A DNA stretch of 64,000 nt from contig NZ_JAVIFW010000006.1 in the NCBI RefSeq assembly GCF_031157275.1, forward strand, positions 310,001 to 374,000. The letters are read 5' to 3'. This document shows, in pieces, positions 1 to 8,726 of this stretch. A program made the translations under genes and the position numbers. Source of the DNA: Streptomyces sp. LHD-70 (GTDB taxonomy: Bacteria; Actinomycetota; Actinomycetes; Streptomycetales; Streptomycetaceae). The notes under the pieces are model-generated. The model ran no database searches, had not been told where the DNA came from, and worked only from the letters and a program-made list of their open reading frames with translations. Position 1 is the stretch's first letter, and every line of letters begins with the position of its first letter.

Positions 1-651
1 ATGGTGACCTGCGGCTGGAACGACGCCCCGCCGTACGACTTCCGCACCTGGCCACGCCCCTGGCAGGACGCGCTGCGCGCCGAACACCCCTCCTACGACC
101 CGGAGTTCAGCGAGGCGGCCCACGACAACGGACGGCTCCCCGAAGTCCTGCGCCGCCTCCCCGGAGCGGCCCGCAGCCGGCACCCGGACGTCAGCTTCGC
201 CGCCCTCGGCCCGGCGGCCGTCGAGTTGACCGCCGACCACCCCTGGGACGACCCGCACGGCCCCGGCACCCCGCTCGCCCGCCTGGTCGCCCGGCGCGGC
301 CGCGTCCTGCTGCTCGGTGCCCCGCTCGACACGATGACGCTGCTGCATCACGCCGAAGCCCTCGCGGACGCGCCGGGCAAGCGGTACGTGACGTACGAAC
401 AGCCCGTCCTCGCCGAGGGGCACCGCGTCTGGCGCCGCTTCCTCGACATCGACTCGGAGCACGGCGCGTTCGACTACGCGGGCGTGGTGCGCGAGGGGCA
501 GGACCCGTTCGAGACGATCACTCGGGCCCTGCTCGCGGCGGGCCATGGGCGCAGCGGCCCGGTGGGTGCCGCCGAGAGCCACCTCTTCGAGGCGGAACAG
601 GTCGTCGCGTTCGCGGTGGACTGGATCGAGCGGAAATTGGGCGCGGAGTAG
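1..651 (+). CDS. Aminoglycoside N(3)-acetyltransferase, 5' truncated by window edge
   Basis: This is the C-terminal part of an AAC(3)-type acetyltransferase, a cytoplasmic enzyme family that moves acetyl from acetyl-CoA to the 3-amino group of aminoglycosides. The stretch HPDVSFAALGP followed by a GxGTPLARL-like segment and VLLLGAPLDTMTLLHHAE is typical of the family, whose members are usually about 260-280 residues. Only 216 codons are visible and the N-terminal acetyl-CoA loop (usually with VH(T/A)SLSALG) is missing, so the real start almost certainly lies upstream of the window even though an ATG sits at position 1. Whether it gives resistance or acts on another amine cannot be told from sequence. 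Confidence 0.8.
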   Translation: MVTCGWNDAPPYDFRTWPRPWQDALRAEHPSYDPEFSEAAHDNGRLPEVLRRLPGAARSRHPDVSFAALGPAAVELTADHPWDDPHGPGTPLARLVARRGRVLLLGAPLDTMTLLHHAEALADAPGKRYVTYEQPVLAEGHRVWRRFLDIDSEHGAFDYAGVVREGQDPFETITRALLAAGHGRSGPVGAAESHLFEAEQVVAFAVDWIERKLGAE

Positions 652-794
652 CACGGAGTAAGGGACTGAGCGCTGGGTAAAATGACGGTAATTATCGTCA
701 ATTGGCGCCGGCGTTTTCGGCACCGGCGTTTTCGGCACCGGCATATACGGCACATATCCGTGACTTCGACGCGCTCAGAATTGGTGCGTGCGCA

Positions 795-1226
795 ATGGAC
801 CCCTGGCTGATCTGGCTGATCGTCGCCGCCGTCCTGGCCGTGGTGGAGATCCTCACGCTCACGGCCGCGCTCGGAATGCTCGGCGTGGCCGCACTCGTCA
901 CCTCGGGAACAGCGGCTCTCGGACTTCCACCGCCCCTCCAGTTCCTCGTCTTCGCCGCCGTGGCGACGGTCACGCTGCTCTTCGTACGCCCCGTCGCGAT
1001 GCGGCATCTGCGTCGCCCGCAGGTGGCGCGCTTCGGCGTGGACGCGCTGGTCGGCCAGGCCGCGTATGTCGTCGCGGAGGTCTCGGCCGTGGACGGCAGG
1101 GTCCGGATAGGGGGTGAGGAGTGGACGGCCCGCGCCTATGACGAGACGCTGGTGATTCCTCGGGGCAAGACCGTCGACGTCATGGAGATCAGCGGAACCA
1201 CCGCGTTCGTCTACCCCCGGGACTGA
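795..1226 (+). CDS. NfeD-like membrane protein
   Basis: A 143-residue protein with two hydrophobic segments at about residues 3-30 and 35-60, followed by a C-terminal beta-rich OB-fold region (about 75-143), the architecture of short NfeD proteins. It ends 4 bases before the SPFH gene, and NfeD plus SPFH/stomatin is a conserved operon pair in which NfeD is thought to help assemble SPFH proteins in membrane microdomains. I chose the ATG that begins MDPWLIW; an upstream in-frame start at 702 would add a low-complexity PAFSAPAFSAP stretch that does not look like protein. Biochemical role remains inferred from the family. Confidence 0.85.
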   Translation: MDPWLIWLIVAAVLAVVEILTLTAALGMLGVAALVTSGTAALGLPPPLQFLVFAAVATVTLLFVRPVAMRHLRRPQVARFGVDALVGQAAYVVAEVSAVDGRVRIGGEEWTARAYDETLVIPRGKTVDVMEISGTTAFVYPRD

Positions 1227-1230
1227 AGCC

Positions 1231-2265
1231 ATGGATATTTCCGCGTTCCTCATCGCCGGACTGATCGTCGCGCTGTTCGCGATCTTCACGGTCGTACGCG
1301 CGGTACGCATCGTTCCGCAGGCCCGAGCCCGCAATGTGGAACGCCTGGGCCGATACCACCGCACCCTGAATCCCGGCCTCAATCTGGTGATCCCCTATAT
1401 CGACCGCGTCCATCCGGTGATCGATCTGCGCGAACAGGTCGTCTCGTTCCAGCCGCAGCCGGTGATCACCGAGGACAATCTCGTCGTCGAGATCGACACG
1501 GTCCTGTATTGCCAGGTGACCGACCCGCGCGCGGCTTTCTACGAGATCGCGAATTTCCTTCAGGCCGTCGAGCAGCTGACCGTCACCACGCTGCGCAATG
1601 TCGTCGGCTCCATGGACCTGGAGAAGACCCTGACGTCCCGCGACACCATCAACAGCCAGCTGCGCGGCGTGCTCGACGAGGCCACCGGGAAGTGGGGGCT
1701 GCGCGTCAACCGGGTCGAGATCAAGGCCATCGACCCGCCGCAGAGCATCAAGGACGCGATGCAGAAGCAGATGCGGGCCGAGCGCGACAAGCGGGCCGCG
1801 ATCCTCGGCGCCGAGGGCCAGCGCCAGTCGCAGATCCTCACCGCCGAGGGCGACAAGCAGGCCGCGGTGCTGCGCGCGGAGGGCAACCGGACGGCCGCGA
1901 TCCTCCAGGCCGAGGGCCAGTCCCGGGCCATCGACGAGGTCTTCCAGGCCGTACACCGCAACGACCCCGACCCGAAGCTGCTCGCCTACCAGTACCTCCA
2001 GACCCTGCCCCAGCTCGCCCAGGGCCAGGGCAACAACTTCTGGGTGATCCCCAGCGAGATCACCTCGGCCCTGCAGGGCGTCTCCAAGGCCTTCAACGTC
2101 GAACTGCCCCAGTCCCCCGCGACCCGCGAGAAGCCCGCCGACGACATGGCCGCCAAGGCCGCCGACGACAAGGCCCAGGCGGCAGAAGCCGCCGCCGAGG
2201 CGGTGGCGGACGCAGCCAAGGCCGACAGCACCACCCCCACACTCCCGCCCGACCTGCAGAGCTGA
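1231..2265 (+). CDS. SPFH/Band 7 (stomatin-like) membrane protein
   Basis: A 344-residue SPFH-domain protein of the QmcA/HflC/stomatin type. One N-terminal membrane segment (about 3-22) is followed by the SPFH domain (about 25-180, with RYHRTLNPGLNLVIPYID and the Q-PV-T-DN segment), then an alternating Ala/Glu coiled coil (about 185-240: repeated AEG-Q/N-R motifs) and an Ala-rich acidic tail. These proteins form ring or cage oligomers at the membrane and scaffold quality-control proteases. It follows the NfeD gene by 4 bases and is surely co-transcribed. No protease gene adjoins it here. Confidence 0.92.
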   Translation: MDISAFLIAGLIVALFAIFTVVRAVRIVPQARARNVERLGRYHRTLNPGLNLVIPYIDRVHPVIDLREQVVSFQPQPVITEDNLVVEIDTVLYCQVTDPRAAFYEIANFLQAVEQLTVTTLRNVVGSMDLEKTLTSRDTINSQLRGVLDEATGKWGLRVNRVEIKAIDPPQSIKDAMQKQMRAERDKRAAILGAEGQRQSQILTAEGDKQAAVLRAEGNRTAAILQAEGQSRAIDEVFQAVHRNDPDPKLLAYQYLQTLPQLAQGQGNNFWVIPSEITSALQGVSKAFNVELPQSPATREKPADDMAAKAADDKAQAAEAAAEAVADAAKADSTTPTLPPDLQS

Positions 2266-2337
2266 CCCTCGTCGCGTACGCGTGCGGCCCGCGTCCCCCC
2301 AGGCAGGGGGCGCGGGCCGCAGGCTCAGGCGCAGGGG

Positions 2338-3729
2338 TCAGTGGTCCCAGGGGCCGGTCACGGCGAACGTCGTGCCCGGCCTGTAGCAGTTGACGTACAT
2401 CGTGTCCTCGTCGGGCGAGAACGTGACGCCCGCGAACTCGCCCCACGCGGGCTCCTCGGGCGTGCCGATGTTCTGCCGGCCGCGGGCCATCGCGTACACC
2501 TCGCCGCGCCGCGTGAGGCCGTAGACGTGCTGGGCGCCCTCGCCGTCCTCGCAGACCATCAGGCCGCCGCTGGGCGCGAGGCAGATGTTGTCCGGCTCCT
2601 CGCCGGGGAGCTGGAGGTCGGTGTCGGGGCCGAACACGATGACGAGGGTGAGGCGGCGCTCGGACGGCTCGTAGCGCCAGATCTGGCCGTAGTGGTCGGC
2701 GGCCGAGCCCTCCGCGCTCTTGGCGTAACTGGACACGAAGTACACGGACTTGCCGCCCCAGTAGCAGCCCTCAAGCTTCTGCGCGTGCGTGATGCCCTTC
2801 GACCCGAAGTCCTGGAAGCGGATGGGGGTTTCGACGGCCAGGGGGTCCGGTACGTCGACCCACTCGATGTCGTCGAAGCAGGCGCCGGTCTCCTGGATCC
2901 GGGACAGATCCGCAACGCCGGGCACGCGCATCGCCTGCAGCCTGCCGCCCGCCTGCAGCGAACCCGGACCGCCGAGCGGCTTCTCGGGCAGGAAGCGGTA
3001 GAACAGGCCGAACGGCTTCTCGAAGGCGTCCTCGGTCTCGTAGACCACGCCCCTGCGCGGGTCGATGGCGATCGCCTCGTGCTGGAAGCGGCCCATCGCG
3101 GTGAGCGGCACTGCGCCGCCGAGCCTGCGGGTGTCGGTCGGGTCCACCTCGAAGATGAAGCCGTGGTCCTTGGTGTAGCCGTTGGTGCCGGCCTTGTCCT
3201 CGGTCTCCTCGCAGGTCAGCCAGGTGCCCCAGAGAGACGGGCCGCCCGCGCAGTTGACGGCCGTACCGGCGATGGCGACATGCTCGTCCCTGACGTCGTT
3301 CCGCCCGTCGAGCGTGAGCGACGTACAGCCGCCCTTGCCCATCGGGTCGTACGTGATGCCGTCCACGACCGGCACCGGGATCTTGGCGTCGACCCGGTTC
3401 TCGTGGTTGCGGATCAGGTGGACGCCGCCTCGGCGGGCCCGGAAGGCGGCCATGCCGTCATGGTTGCTGGGGACCTTGCCCTCGCCCGAGCGCAGCCGGT
3501 CGCCCTCGCGGGACAGGACCTTGTAGCGGAAGCCCTTCGGCAGGTCGAGCAGGCCGTCGGGGTCGGGCACGAGCGGCCCGTACCCGGCCCTGCCGCGGGC
3601 GGCCGCCGTGCCGGCGAAGAGCTCCGAGAGGGCGCCGGTGAAAGCGATACCGACGCCCAACGCGCCGGTGCCCGCGAGGACTTGGCGTCTCGACGCGGAG
3701 GGTCGTGCGGTCTGTCGTGTTTCGGACAT
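2338..3729 (-). CDS. PhoX-family (DUF839) Tat-exported protein, putative phosphatase
   Basis: A 463-residue PhoX/DUF839 protein. The N-terminus carries a twin-arginine signal (SRRQVLAG, about residues 14-21, then a hydrophobic stretch ending near AAARG), so it is exported folded. The body has the propeller-type repeats of the family, with HEAIAIDPRRGVVYETED and a C-terminal GEFAGVTFSPDEDTMYVN. PhoX enzymes are Ca/Fe-dependent alkaline phosphatases of the phosphate starvation response, but many family members have unproven activity. The start was set at the ATG preceded by GGGAG about 8 bases upstream rather than the longer ATG at 3780. No Pho box was recognised. Confidence 0.85.
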   Translation of the reverse strand: MSETRQTARPSASRRQVLAGTGALGVGIAFTGALSELFAGTAAARGRAGYGPLVPDPDGLLDLPKGFRYKVLSREGDRLRSGEGKVPSNHDGMAAFRARRGGVHLIRNHENRVDAKIPVPVVDGITYDPMGKGGCTSLTLDGRNDVRDEHVAIAGTAVNCAGGPSLWGTWLTCEETEDKAGTNGYTKDHGFIFEVDPTDTRRLGGAVPLTAMGRFQHEAIAIDPRRGVVYETEDAFEKPFGLFYRFLPEKPLGGPGSLQAGGRLQAMRVPGVADLSRIQETGACFDDIEWVDVPDPLAVETPIRFQDFGSKGITHAQKLEGCYWGGKSVYFVSSYAKSAEGSAADHYGQIWRYEPSERRLTLVIVFGPDTDLQLPGEEPDNICLAPSGGLMVCEDGEGAQHVYGLTRRGEVYAMARGRQNIGTPEEPAWGEFAGVTFSPDEDTMYVNCYRPGTTFAVTGPWDH

Positions 3730-3847
3730 ACGGGCAACTCCCTGCTGGCGGACAGGAATACGACCCGCTGTGTGTACCACGCAGCCGGAGCTGCGGGAAC
3801 CACGCGCGTAGAAGCCGACACCCGTGTCGTACGCCGTCGGGAACCCG

Positions 3848-3930
3848 TGCGGAGCCGTCCGGAGTTGGCGCGGAGCCGTCCGGAGTCGGCCGCGGAGCCG
3901 TCCGGAGCCCGTACGGAGTCGGCGCGGGCC
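3848..3930. repeat. Short intergenic tandem array, 21-22 bp unit
   Basis: Three imperfect copies of GCGGAGCCGTCCGGAG, spaced 21-22 bases, lie between the PhoX start and the ZapE stop codon. Both flanking genes are on the minus strand. The array would sit in the 5' leader of the PhoX gene or the 3' end of the ZapE transcript. No function is evident. Confidence 0.7.
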
Positions 3931-3978
3931 GGGCGGTTTCCCGTCGGCCCGCGCCCTGCCGAGCCCGTGCGGGGCGGG

Positions 3979-5094
3979 TCAGCCCTCCTGCGCGCCTGGG
4001 ATCTTGCGGGAGTCGCGGGCCAGGGCCGTGAGGCGGGAGATCGCGCGGAAGTACTTCTTGCGGTACCCGCCGTTCAGCATCTCCTCGCTGAACAGCTGGT
4101 CGAAGGGGACCCCGGAGGCGAGCACCGGCACCTCGCGGTCGTACAGCCGGTCGGCGAGGACCACAAGGCGCAGCGCCGTCGACTGGTCGGGCACCGGCGT
4201 GACCCCGGTGAGGCAGACCGCCCGGACGCCGTCGGTCAGCGCTCCGTACCGGCTCGGGTGGACCTTCGCGAGGTGGTCGAGCAGGTGCGGGAAGTCGTCG
4301 AGCGAGGCCCCGTCGGTGGCGTACGCGACCTTCGTGACCTGCTCGTCGCCGTACGGCGGCGGGGCCTCGGGCAGGCCGCGGTGGCGGTAGTCCTCGCCGT
4401 CGATGCGCAGCGCGCGGAAGTGGGCGGACAGGCCCTGGATCTCGCGCAGGAAGTCGGCCGCCGCGAACCGGCCCTCGCCGAGCTTGCCGGGCAGCGTGTT
4501 GGAGGTGGCGGCGAGCGCCACGCCCGCGTCGACCAGCTTGCCGAGCAGGGTGGAGACGAGCACCGTGTCGCCCGGGTCGTCCAGCTCGAACTCGTCGATG
4601 CAGAGCAGCCGGTGCCCGGAGAGGGTCTTCACGGTCTGCTGGAAGCCGAGGGCACCGACCAGGTTGGTGAGCTCCACGAACGTGCCGAACGCCTTCAGCG
4701 CGGGCTCGGCCGGGGTGGCGTGCCACAGCGAGGCGAGCAGGTGGGTCTTGCCGACTCCGTACCCGCCGTCCAGGTACACGCCGCGCGGGCCCGTCGGCTT
4801 CTGCTCGGCCTTGCGGGAGAACCAGCGGCGCTTTCCCGAACCCGTGGCGTGCGCCCCGCCGAGCGTCCCCGCGAACCCGCTGAGCACCTCGACGGCCTCG
4901 GCCTGGCTGGGCTGCCCGGAGTCGGGGACGTACGTCTCGAAGCGGGCCGACTGGAAGCGCGGCGGCGGCACCATCTCCGCGACCAGACGGTCGGCGGGGA
5001 CGTGCGGCTCGCGGGCACAGAGGGACAGCGGGGACGGGTCCGCTATCGGGCTCGCACCGGCTGGGACGGGGGAGGAGGCAGGGGAGGACGACAC
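3979..5094 (-). CDS. zapE: AFG1/ZapE-family P-loop ATPase
   Basis: A 371-residue AFG1/LACE1/ZapE ATPase. The Walker A motif GGYGVGKTHL lies near residue 110, followed by the family motifs FxELT, LLCIDEFELDD (Walker B) and LVATSNxxP-like sensor 1 (here ALAATSNTLPG). In E. coli ZapE binds FtsZ during late division under stress; in eukaryotes the relative acts in mitochondrial protein quality control. I start it at GTG 5094: extending to the ATG at 5133 would add codons TTA, TTA and AGA, very rare in such high-GC genomes, in a segment that looks like a promoter. It is divergent from the next gene with only 37 bases between. Confidence 0.88.
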   Translation of the reverse strand: MSSSPASSPVPAGASPIADPSPLSLCAREPHVPADRLVAEMVPPPRFQSARFETYVPDSGQPSQAEAVEVLSGFAGTLGGAHATGSGKRRWFSRKAEQKPTGPRGVYLDGGYGVGKTHLLASLWHATPAEPALKAFGTFVELTNLVGALGFQQTVKTLSGHRLLCIDEFELDDPGDTVLVSTLLGKLVDAGVALAATSNTLPGKLGEGRFAAADFLREIQGLSAHFRALRIDGEDYRHRGLPEAPPPYGDEQVTKVAYATDGASLDDFPHLLDHLAKVHPSRYGALTDGVRAVCLTGVTPVPDQSTALRLVVLADRLYDREVPVLASGVPFDQLFSEEMLNGGYRKKYFRAISRLTALARDSRKIPGAQEG

Positions 5095-5131
5095 AGCTCT
5101 TAACTCTAAAGGCCGTGCGAGACTGCGGGAC

Positions 5132-5917
5132 ATGCGCAGCCTGTTCCCTGTGACCGACCAGACACCGGCAGGGGGCCCCGAGGCCGCCCCCGCCGACGAC
5201 CGCGAGTGGAGTCTCGACGAGCTCGCCGACCGGTACGCCTACCCCGAGACGGACCGTCCCGTCCTGCGGGCCAACATGGTTTCCACGCTCGACGGCGCCG
5301 CCATGCACGACGGCCGCTCGCAGCCCATCTCCTGCCCCACCGACATGCGGATCTTCGGCACGCTGAGGGGGCTCGCGGACGCGGTCGTGGTGGGCGCGGA
5401 AACGGTACGCCAGGAGGGGTACCGGCCCGCCCGCGCGCGGGACGCCTTCGCCGAGCGGCGTGCGGCCGCCGGGCAGGGGCCCGCTCCGGCGATCGCGGTG
5501 ATCAGCGCGAGCCTCGACCTGGACTTCTCGCTCCCGCTCTTCACCGAGCCCCTCGTGCCGACGCTGCTGCTGACCGGAGCCGCCGCCTCCGCCGAGCGCA
5601 GGGACGCCGCCGAGAAGGCGGGCGCCCGCGTCCTGATCGCCGGGGAGGGCCGGACCGTGGAGCCCCGGCAGGTGGTCGACGTGCTCGCCGAACAGGGGCT
5701 GAAGCGGCTGCTCACCGAGGGCGGGCCGACGCTGCTCGGCCAGTTCGTGGCCGCCGACGTACTGGACGAGCTCTGCCTCACCGTGTCGCCGATGCTCGCG
5801 GCCGGTGATGCCCGGCGGATCGCCGGGGGACCGCGGATGACCTTGCCTGAACGGTTCTCGCTCGCCTCGGTGCTGGAAGAGGACGGGTTCTTGTTCACCC
5901 GCTACCGCAGGCCCTGA
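5132..5917 (+). CDS. RibD C-terminal-like pyrimidine/dihydrofolate reductase family protein
   Basis: A 261-residue protein of the RibD-C/dihydrofolate reductase fold. It shows NMVSTLDGAAMHDGRSQPIS near residue 48 (the NADPH and substrate loop), ADAVVVGAETVRQEGYRP, and LTEGGPTLLGQFVAADVLDELCLTVSP near residue 195, as in 5-amino-6-(5-phosphoribosylamino)uracil reductase. No N-terminal deaminase domain is present and no riboflavin genes adjoin, so the true substrate is unknown. It is divergent from zapE across an AT-richer 37-base gap, which leaves little room for an untranslated leader; the transcript may be nearly leaderless. Confidence 0.85.
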   Translation: MRSLFPVTDQTPAGGPEAAPADDREWSLDELADRYAYPETDRPVLRANMVSTLDGAAMHDGRSQPISCPTDMRIFGTLRGLADAVVVGAETVRQEGYRPARARDAFAERRAAAGQGPAPAIAVISASLDLDFSLPLFTEPLVPTLLLTGAAASAERRDAAEKAGARVLIAGEGRTVEPRQVVDVLAEQGLKRLLTEGGPTLLGQFVAADVLDELCLTVSPMLAAGDARRIAGGPRMTLPERFSLASVLEEDGFLFTRYRRP

Positions 5918-6104
5918 CATTCGGCGGAATTAGTCGTTCCGTTTCGCTTCCGCTGGGCACACTGAGACATGCGGCCGTCGTGCGCGCGGGGAACGCACTC
6001 CCCGCGGGTACCCGGTCAGGATGTCGGTCAGCATGTCGATCAGCATGTCGGTCAGGATGGATTCCGCAGGGGCCCCAGGCCCCCGTATGGAGAGGGCGCC
6101 CGCC

Positions 6105-6575
6105 GTGTCGTTCACGAGCGTTTTGATGATCGAGAAGTCCCTGTCGTCCGTGGACGTGGAGTTCGTCACCTCGTTGCACGGCGACGAGGCGGTCTCCTTC
6201 GTCGTCCTCATGCAGCCCCGCGGCGACCAGGACCGCCTCCTCCGCGCCCTCGACGACGTCGCCCTCGGCGAGCTGGAGGACGCCGTCCACGAGGGCGACG
6301 AACCCGAGGGCGAGGACGCCACCGGACCCGCCCGACTCGGCCTCGAACACTCCCTCAAGTCGCTGCGCGACGCGGGCTGCGAGGCGATCGGCCAGCTCGT
6401 CGACGACCACCCGATGCGCGTCGTGAAGAGCGTCGCCGAGGAGACCCACGCCGACGAGGTCATCGTCCTCACCGCACCGCACTACGTCGAGGAGTTCTTC
6501 CACCGCGACTGGGCCTCCCGCGCCCGCCACAAGGTCGGCGTCCCGGTGCTCAAGCTGTACGCGCACAGCGAGTAG
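6105..6575 (+). CDS. Conserved actinobacterial protein with USP-like C-terminus (unknown function)
   Basis: A 156-residue protein conserved in Streptomyces, where I recall it being labelled, doubtfully, indole-3-glycerol phosphate synthase. It lacks the TIM-barrel motifs of that enzyme. The C-terminal half (VDDHPMRVVKSVAEETHADE then VIVLTAPHYVEEFFHRDW) resembles the nucleotide-binding half of universal-stress-type folds. GTG 6105 is chosen because GGAGAGGG lies 8 bases upstream; the longer in-frame ATG at 6021 would add a repetitive MSVSMSISMSV segment generated by a short GTCAG-rich repeat. It precedes murC by about 190 bases and no pathway link is visible. Confidence 0.75.
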   Translation: MSFTSVLMIEKSLSSVDVEFVTSLHGDEAVSFVVLMQPRGDQDRLLRALDDVALGELEDAVHEGDEPEGEDATGPARLGLEHSLKSLRDAGCEAIGQLVDDHPMRVVKSVAEETHADEVIVLTAPHYVEEFFHRDWASRARHKVGVPVLKLYAHSE

Positions 6576-6768
6576 GGCTTCCGGGCGCTTGAGCTGTACG
6601 TGCAGAGCCAGTAGGGGCGCTTGACGAGCGGTGCTGCGTACGAGGTTGCGTACGAGGTTGCGTACAGCCCGACTACGCTGGGCCTGCCCCCGACCCGGCG
6701 CGGGGGCGCGGCGACGCCGGGACACCGGCGGCCGACCGCCGGACAGCCAGCCCGCCCAGGAGACGTAC

Positions 6769-8190
6769 ATGACCCCCGGCCTGCCCCCCGCCATGGACCG
6801 ACCGCACTTCATCGGCATCGGCGGCGCCGGAATGTCGGGCATCGCGAAGATCCTCGCCCAGCGCGGCGCCAAGGTCGCGGGCAGCGACGCGCGCGAGTCG
6901 GGCACCGCCGAGGCGCTGCGCGAGCGCGGCGCGACCGTGCACATCGGCCACGACGCCGCCCACCTCGCCGCGGACGCCTCCGCCGTCGTCGTCTCCTCCG
7001 CGATCCGCGAGGACAACCCCGAGCTGACCGCCGCCAAGGACCGCGGCGTCCCCGTCGTGCACCGCTCGGACGCCCTGGCCCGGCTGATGGACGGCCTGCG
7101 CCCCATCGCGGTGGCTGGCACGCACGGCAAGACCACCACCACGTCGATGCTCGCGGTGTCGCTGTCCGCCCTGGGGCTCGACCCCTCGTACGCCATCGGC
7201 GGCGACCTGGACGCGCCCGGCTCCAACGCCCACCACGGCGAGGGCGAGATCTTCGTCGCCGAGGCCGATGAATCGGACCGCAGCTTCCACAAGTACGCGC
7301 CTGAGGTCGCCATCGTCCTCAACGTCGAGCTCGACCACCACGCCAACTACGCGTCCATGGACGAGATCTACGAGTCCTTCGAGACCTTCGCCGACAAGAT
7401 CGTCCCCGGCGGCACCCTCGTCATCGCCGCCGACCAGTCCGGCGCCGCCGAACTCACCCGCCGCGTCCGCGAGCGCTCCGACGTCCAGATCGTCACGTAC
7501 GGCGAATCCGAGGGCGCCGACGTCCGCATCCAGAAGGTCACCCCGCGCGGACTGGCCAGCGAGGTGACCGTCCTGCTCGGCGGCAAGCTGCTCACCTTCA
7601 CCGTCTCGGTCCCCGGGCGGCACTACGCGCACAACGCCGTCGCCGCCCTCGCCGCCGGAGTCGCCCTCGGCATCCCGGCCCACAACCTCGCCTCGGCCCT
7701 CGGCAAGTACACCGGAGTCAAGCGCCGCCTCCAGCTCAAGGGCGAGGCCGCCGGCGTCCAGGTCATCGACTCGTACGCGCACCACCCGACCGAGATGAAC
7801 GCCGACCTGGAGGCGATCCGCGGCGCGGTCGGGGACTCCCGCATCCTGGTCGTCTTCCAGCCGCACCTCTTCTCCCGCACCCAGGAGCTGGGCGTCGAGA
7901 TGGGCCAGGCGCTCGCGCTCGCCGACGCGTCCGTGGTCCTGGACATCTACCCGGCCCGCGAGGACCCGATCCCCGGCATCACCAGCGCACTCATCATCGA
8001 CGCGGCCCGCACGGCCGGCGCCGACGTCACCCCTGAGCACGCCAAGGACGCCGTCCCCGAGGTGATCGCGGGAATGGCACGGCCCGGCGATCTCGTTCTC
8101 ACGATGGGAGCGGGGGACGTGACGGACCTCGGCCCGAAGATCCTGGACCGCTTGTCGAACGGCTCGCTCGTGTCGAACGAGTCGAACTGA
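6769..8190 (+). CDS. murC: UDP-N-acetylmuramate--L-alanine ligase
   Basis: A 473-residue Mur ligase that adds L-Ala to UDP-MurNAc in cytoplasmic peptidoglycan precursor synthesis. The N-terminal Rossmann domain carries the MurC signature FIGIGGAGMSGIA (about 14-26), the ATP loop is GTHGKTTTTSML (about 115-126), and the central domain shows FVAEADESDRSF. The C-terminal domain has DSYAHHPTE and FQPHLFSR. Length is normal. A GGAGA ribosome site sits 5 bases before the ATG. It lies away from the main dcw cluster, as is usual in Streptomyces, and is followed by msrB after 14 bases, so they are probably one transcript. Confidence 0.95.
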   Translation: MTPGLPPAMDRPHFIGIGGAGMSGIAKILAQRGAKVAGSDARESGTAEALRERGATVHIGHDAAHLAADASAVVVSSAIREDNPELTAAKDRGVPVVHRSDALARLMDGLRPIAVAGTHGKTTTTSMLAVSLSALGLDPSYAIGGDLDAPGSNAHHGEGEIFVAEADESDRSFHKYAPEVAIVLNVELDHHANYASMDEIYESFETFADKIVPGGTLVIAADQSGAAELTRRVRERSDVQIVTYGESEGADVRIQKVTPRGLASEVTVLLGGKLLTFTVSVPGRHYAHNAVAALAAGVALGIPAHNLASALGKYTGVKRRLQLKGEAAGVQVIDSYAHHPTEMNADLEAIRGAVGDSRILVVFQPHLFSRTQELGVEMGQALALADASVVLDIYPAREDPIPGITSALIIDAARTAGADVTPEHAKDAVPEVIAGMARPGDLVLTMGAGDVTDLGPKILDRLSNGSLVSNESN

Positions 8191-8204
8191 GGGGACGCGC
8201 AACC

Positions 8205-8612
8205 ATGTCGTACGACGTCGAGAAGCCCGACGAGCAGTGGCGCGAGGAGCTGAGCCCCGCGGAGTACGCGGTCCTGCGCCAGGCCGGCACGGAGCCCGCG
8301 TTCACCGGTGAGTACACCGACACCAAGACCAAGGGCGTCTACTCCTGCCGTGCCTGCGGCGCGGAGCTGTTCACCTCCGAGACCAAGTTCGCGTCCCACT
8401 GCGGCTGGCCGTCCTTCTACGACCCGAAGCAGTCGGACGCCGTCGAATTGATCGAGGACCGCTCCCACGGCATGGTCCGCACCGAGGTCCGCTGCTCCCG
8501 CTGCGGCTCCCACCTGGGGCACGTCTTCGAGGGCGAGGGCTATCCGACGCCCACCGACCAGCGGTACTGCATCAACTCGATCTCGTTGCGGCTCGAGGCG
8601 GTAGGGGAGTAG
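8205..8612 (+). CDS. msrB: Peptide-methionine (R)-S-oxide reductase
   Basis: A 135-residue MsrB, which reduces methionine-R-sulfoxide in oxidised proteins using thioredoxin. Two zinc-binding CxxC pairs are visible (CRACG near residue 45 and CSRCG near residue 98), the conserved HCGWPSFYDP lies near residue 65, and the catalytic cysteine is in RYCINSISL near the C-terminus. Length and motifs are complete. It follows murC by 14 bases and is closed off by a very strong hairpin at 8661-8700. Confidence 0.95.
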   Translation: MSYDVEKPDEQWREELSPAEYAVLRQAGTEPAFTGEYTDTKTKGVYSCRACGAELFTSETKFASHCGWPSFYDPKQSDAVELIEDRSHGMVRTEVRCSRCGSHLGHVFEGEGYPTPTDQRYCINSISLRLEAVGE

Positions 8613-8660
8613 CGGGGAGTAGCGGGCGGGGGCCTCGTACTTCCCGTCGGCTCCGGTGGT

Positions 8661-8700
8661 ACGGCAGTGGGCACGACCTTCCGGTCGTGCCCACTGCCGT
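8661..8700. terminator. Bidirectional terminator hairpin, 18-bp perfect stem
   Basis: A perfect 18-bp inverted repeat with a TTCC loop lies in the gap between the convergent msrB and the SpaA-like gene. It is GC rich and has no U-run on the plus side beyond TTGCCGTTGTT. It would stop transcription from both directions. Confidence 0.9.
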
Positions 8701-8726
8701 TGCCGTTGTTCCAGCCGTATCAGGAC

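Noticed and set aside
3979..5133. ZapE start at ATG 5133
   Set aside because: The added codons include two TTA and one AGA, and the segment lies in a promoter-like region; GTG 5094 fits better.
1..8612. Mobile element carrying the acetyltransferase
   Set aside because: No inverted repeats, transposase or composition break; flanking genes are ordinary core genes.
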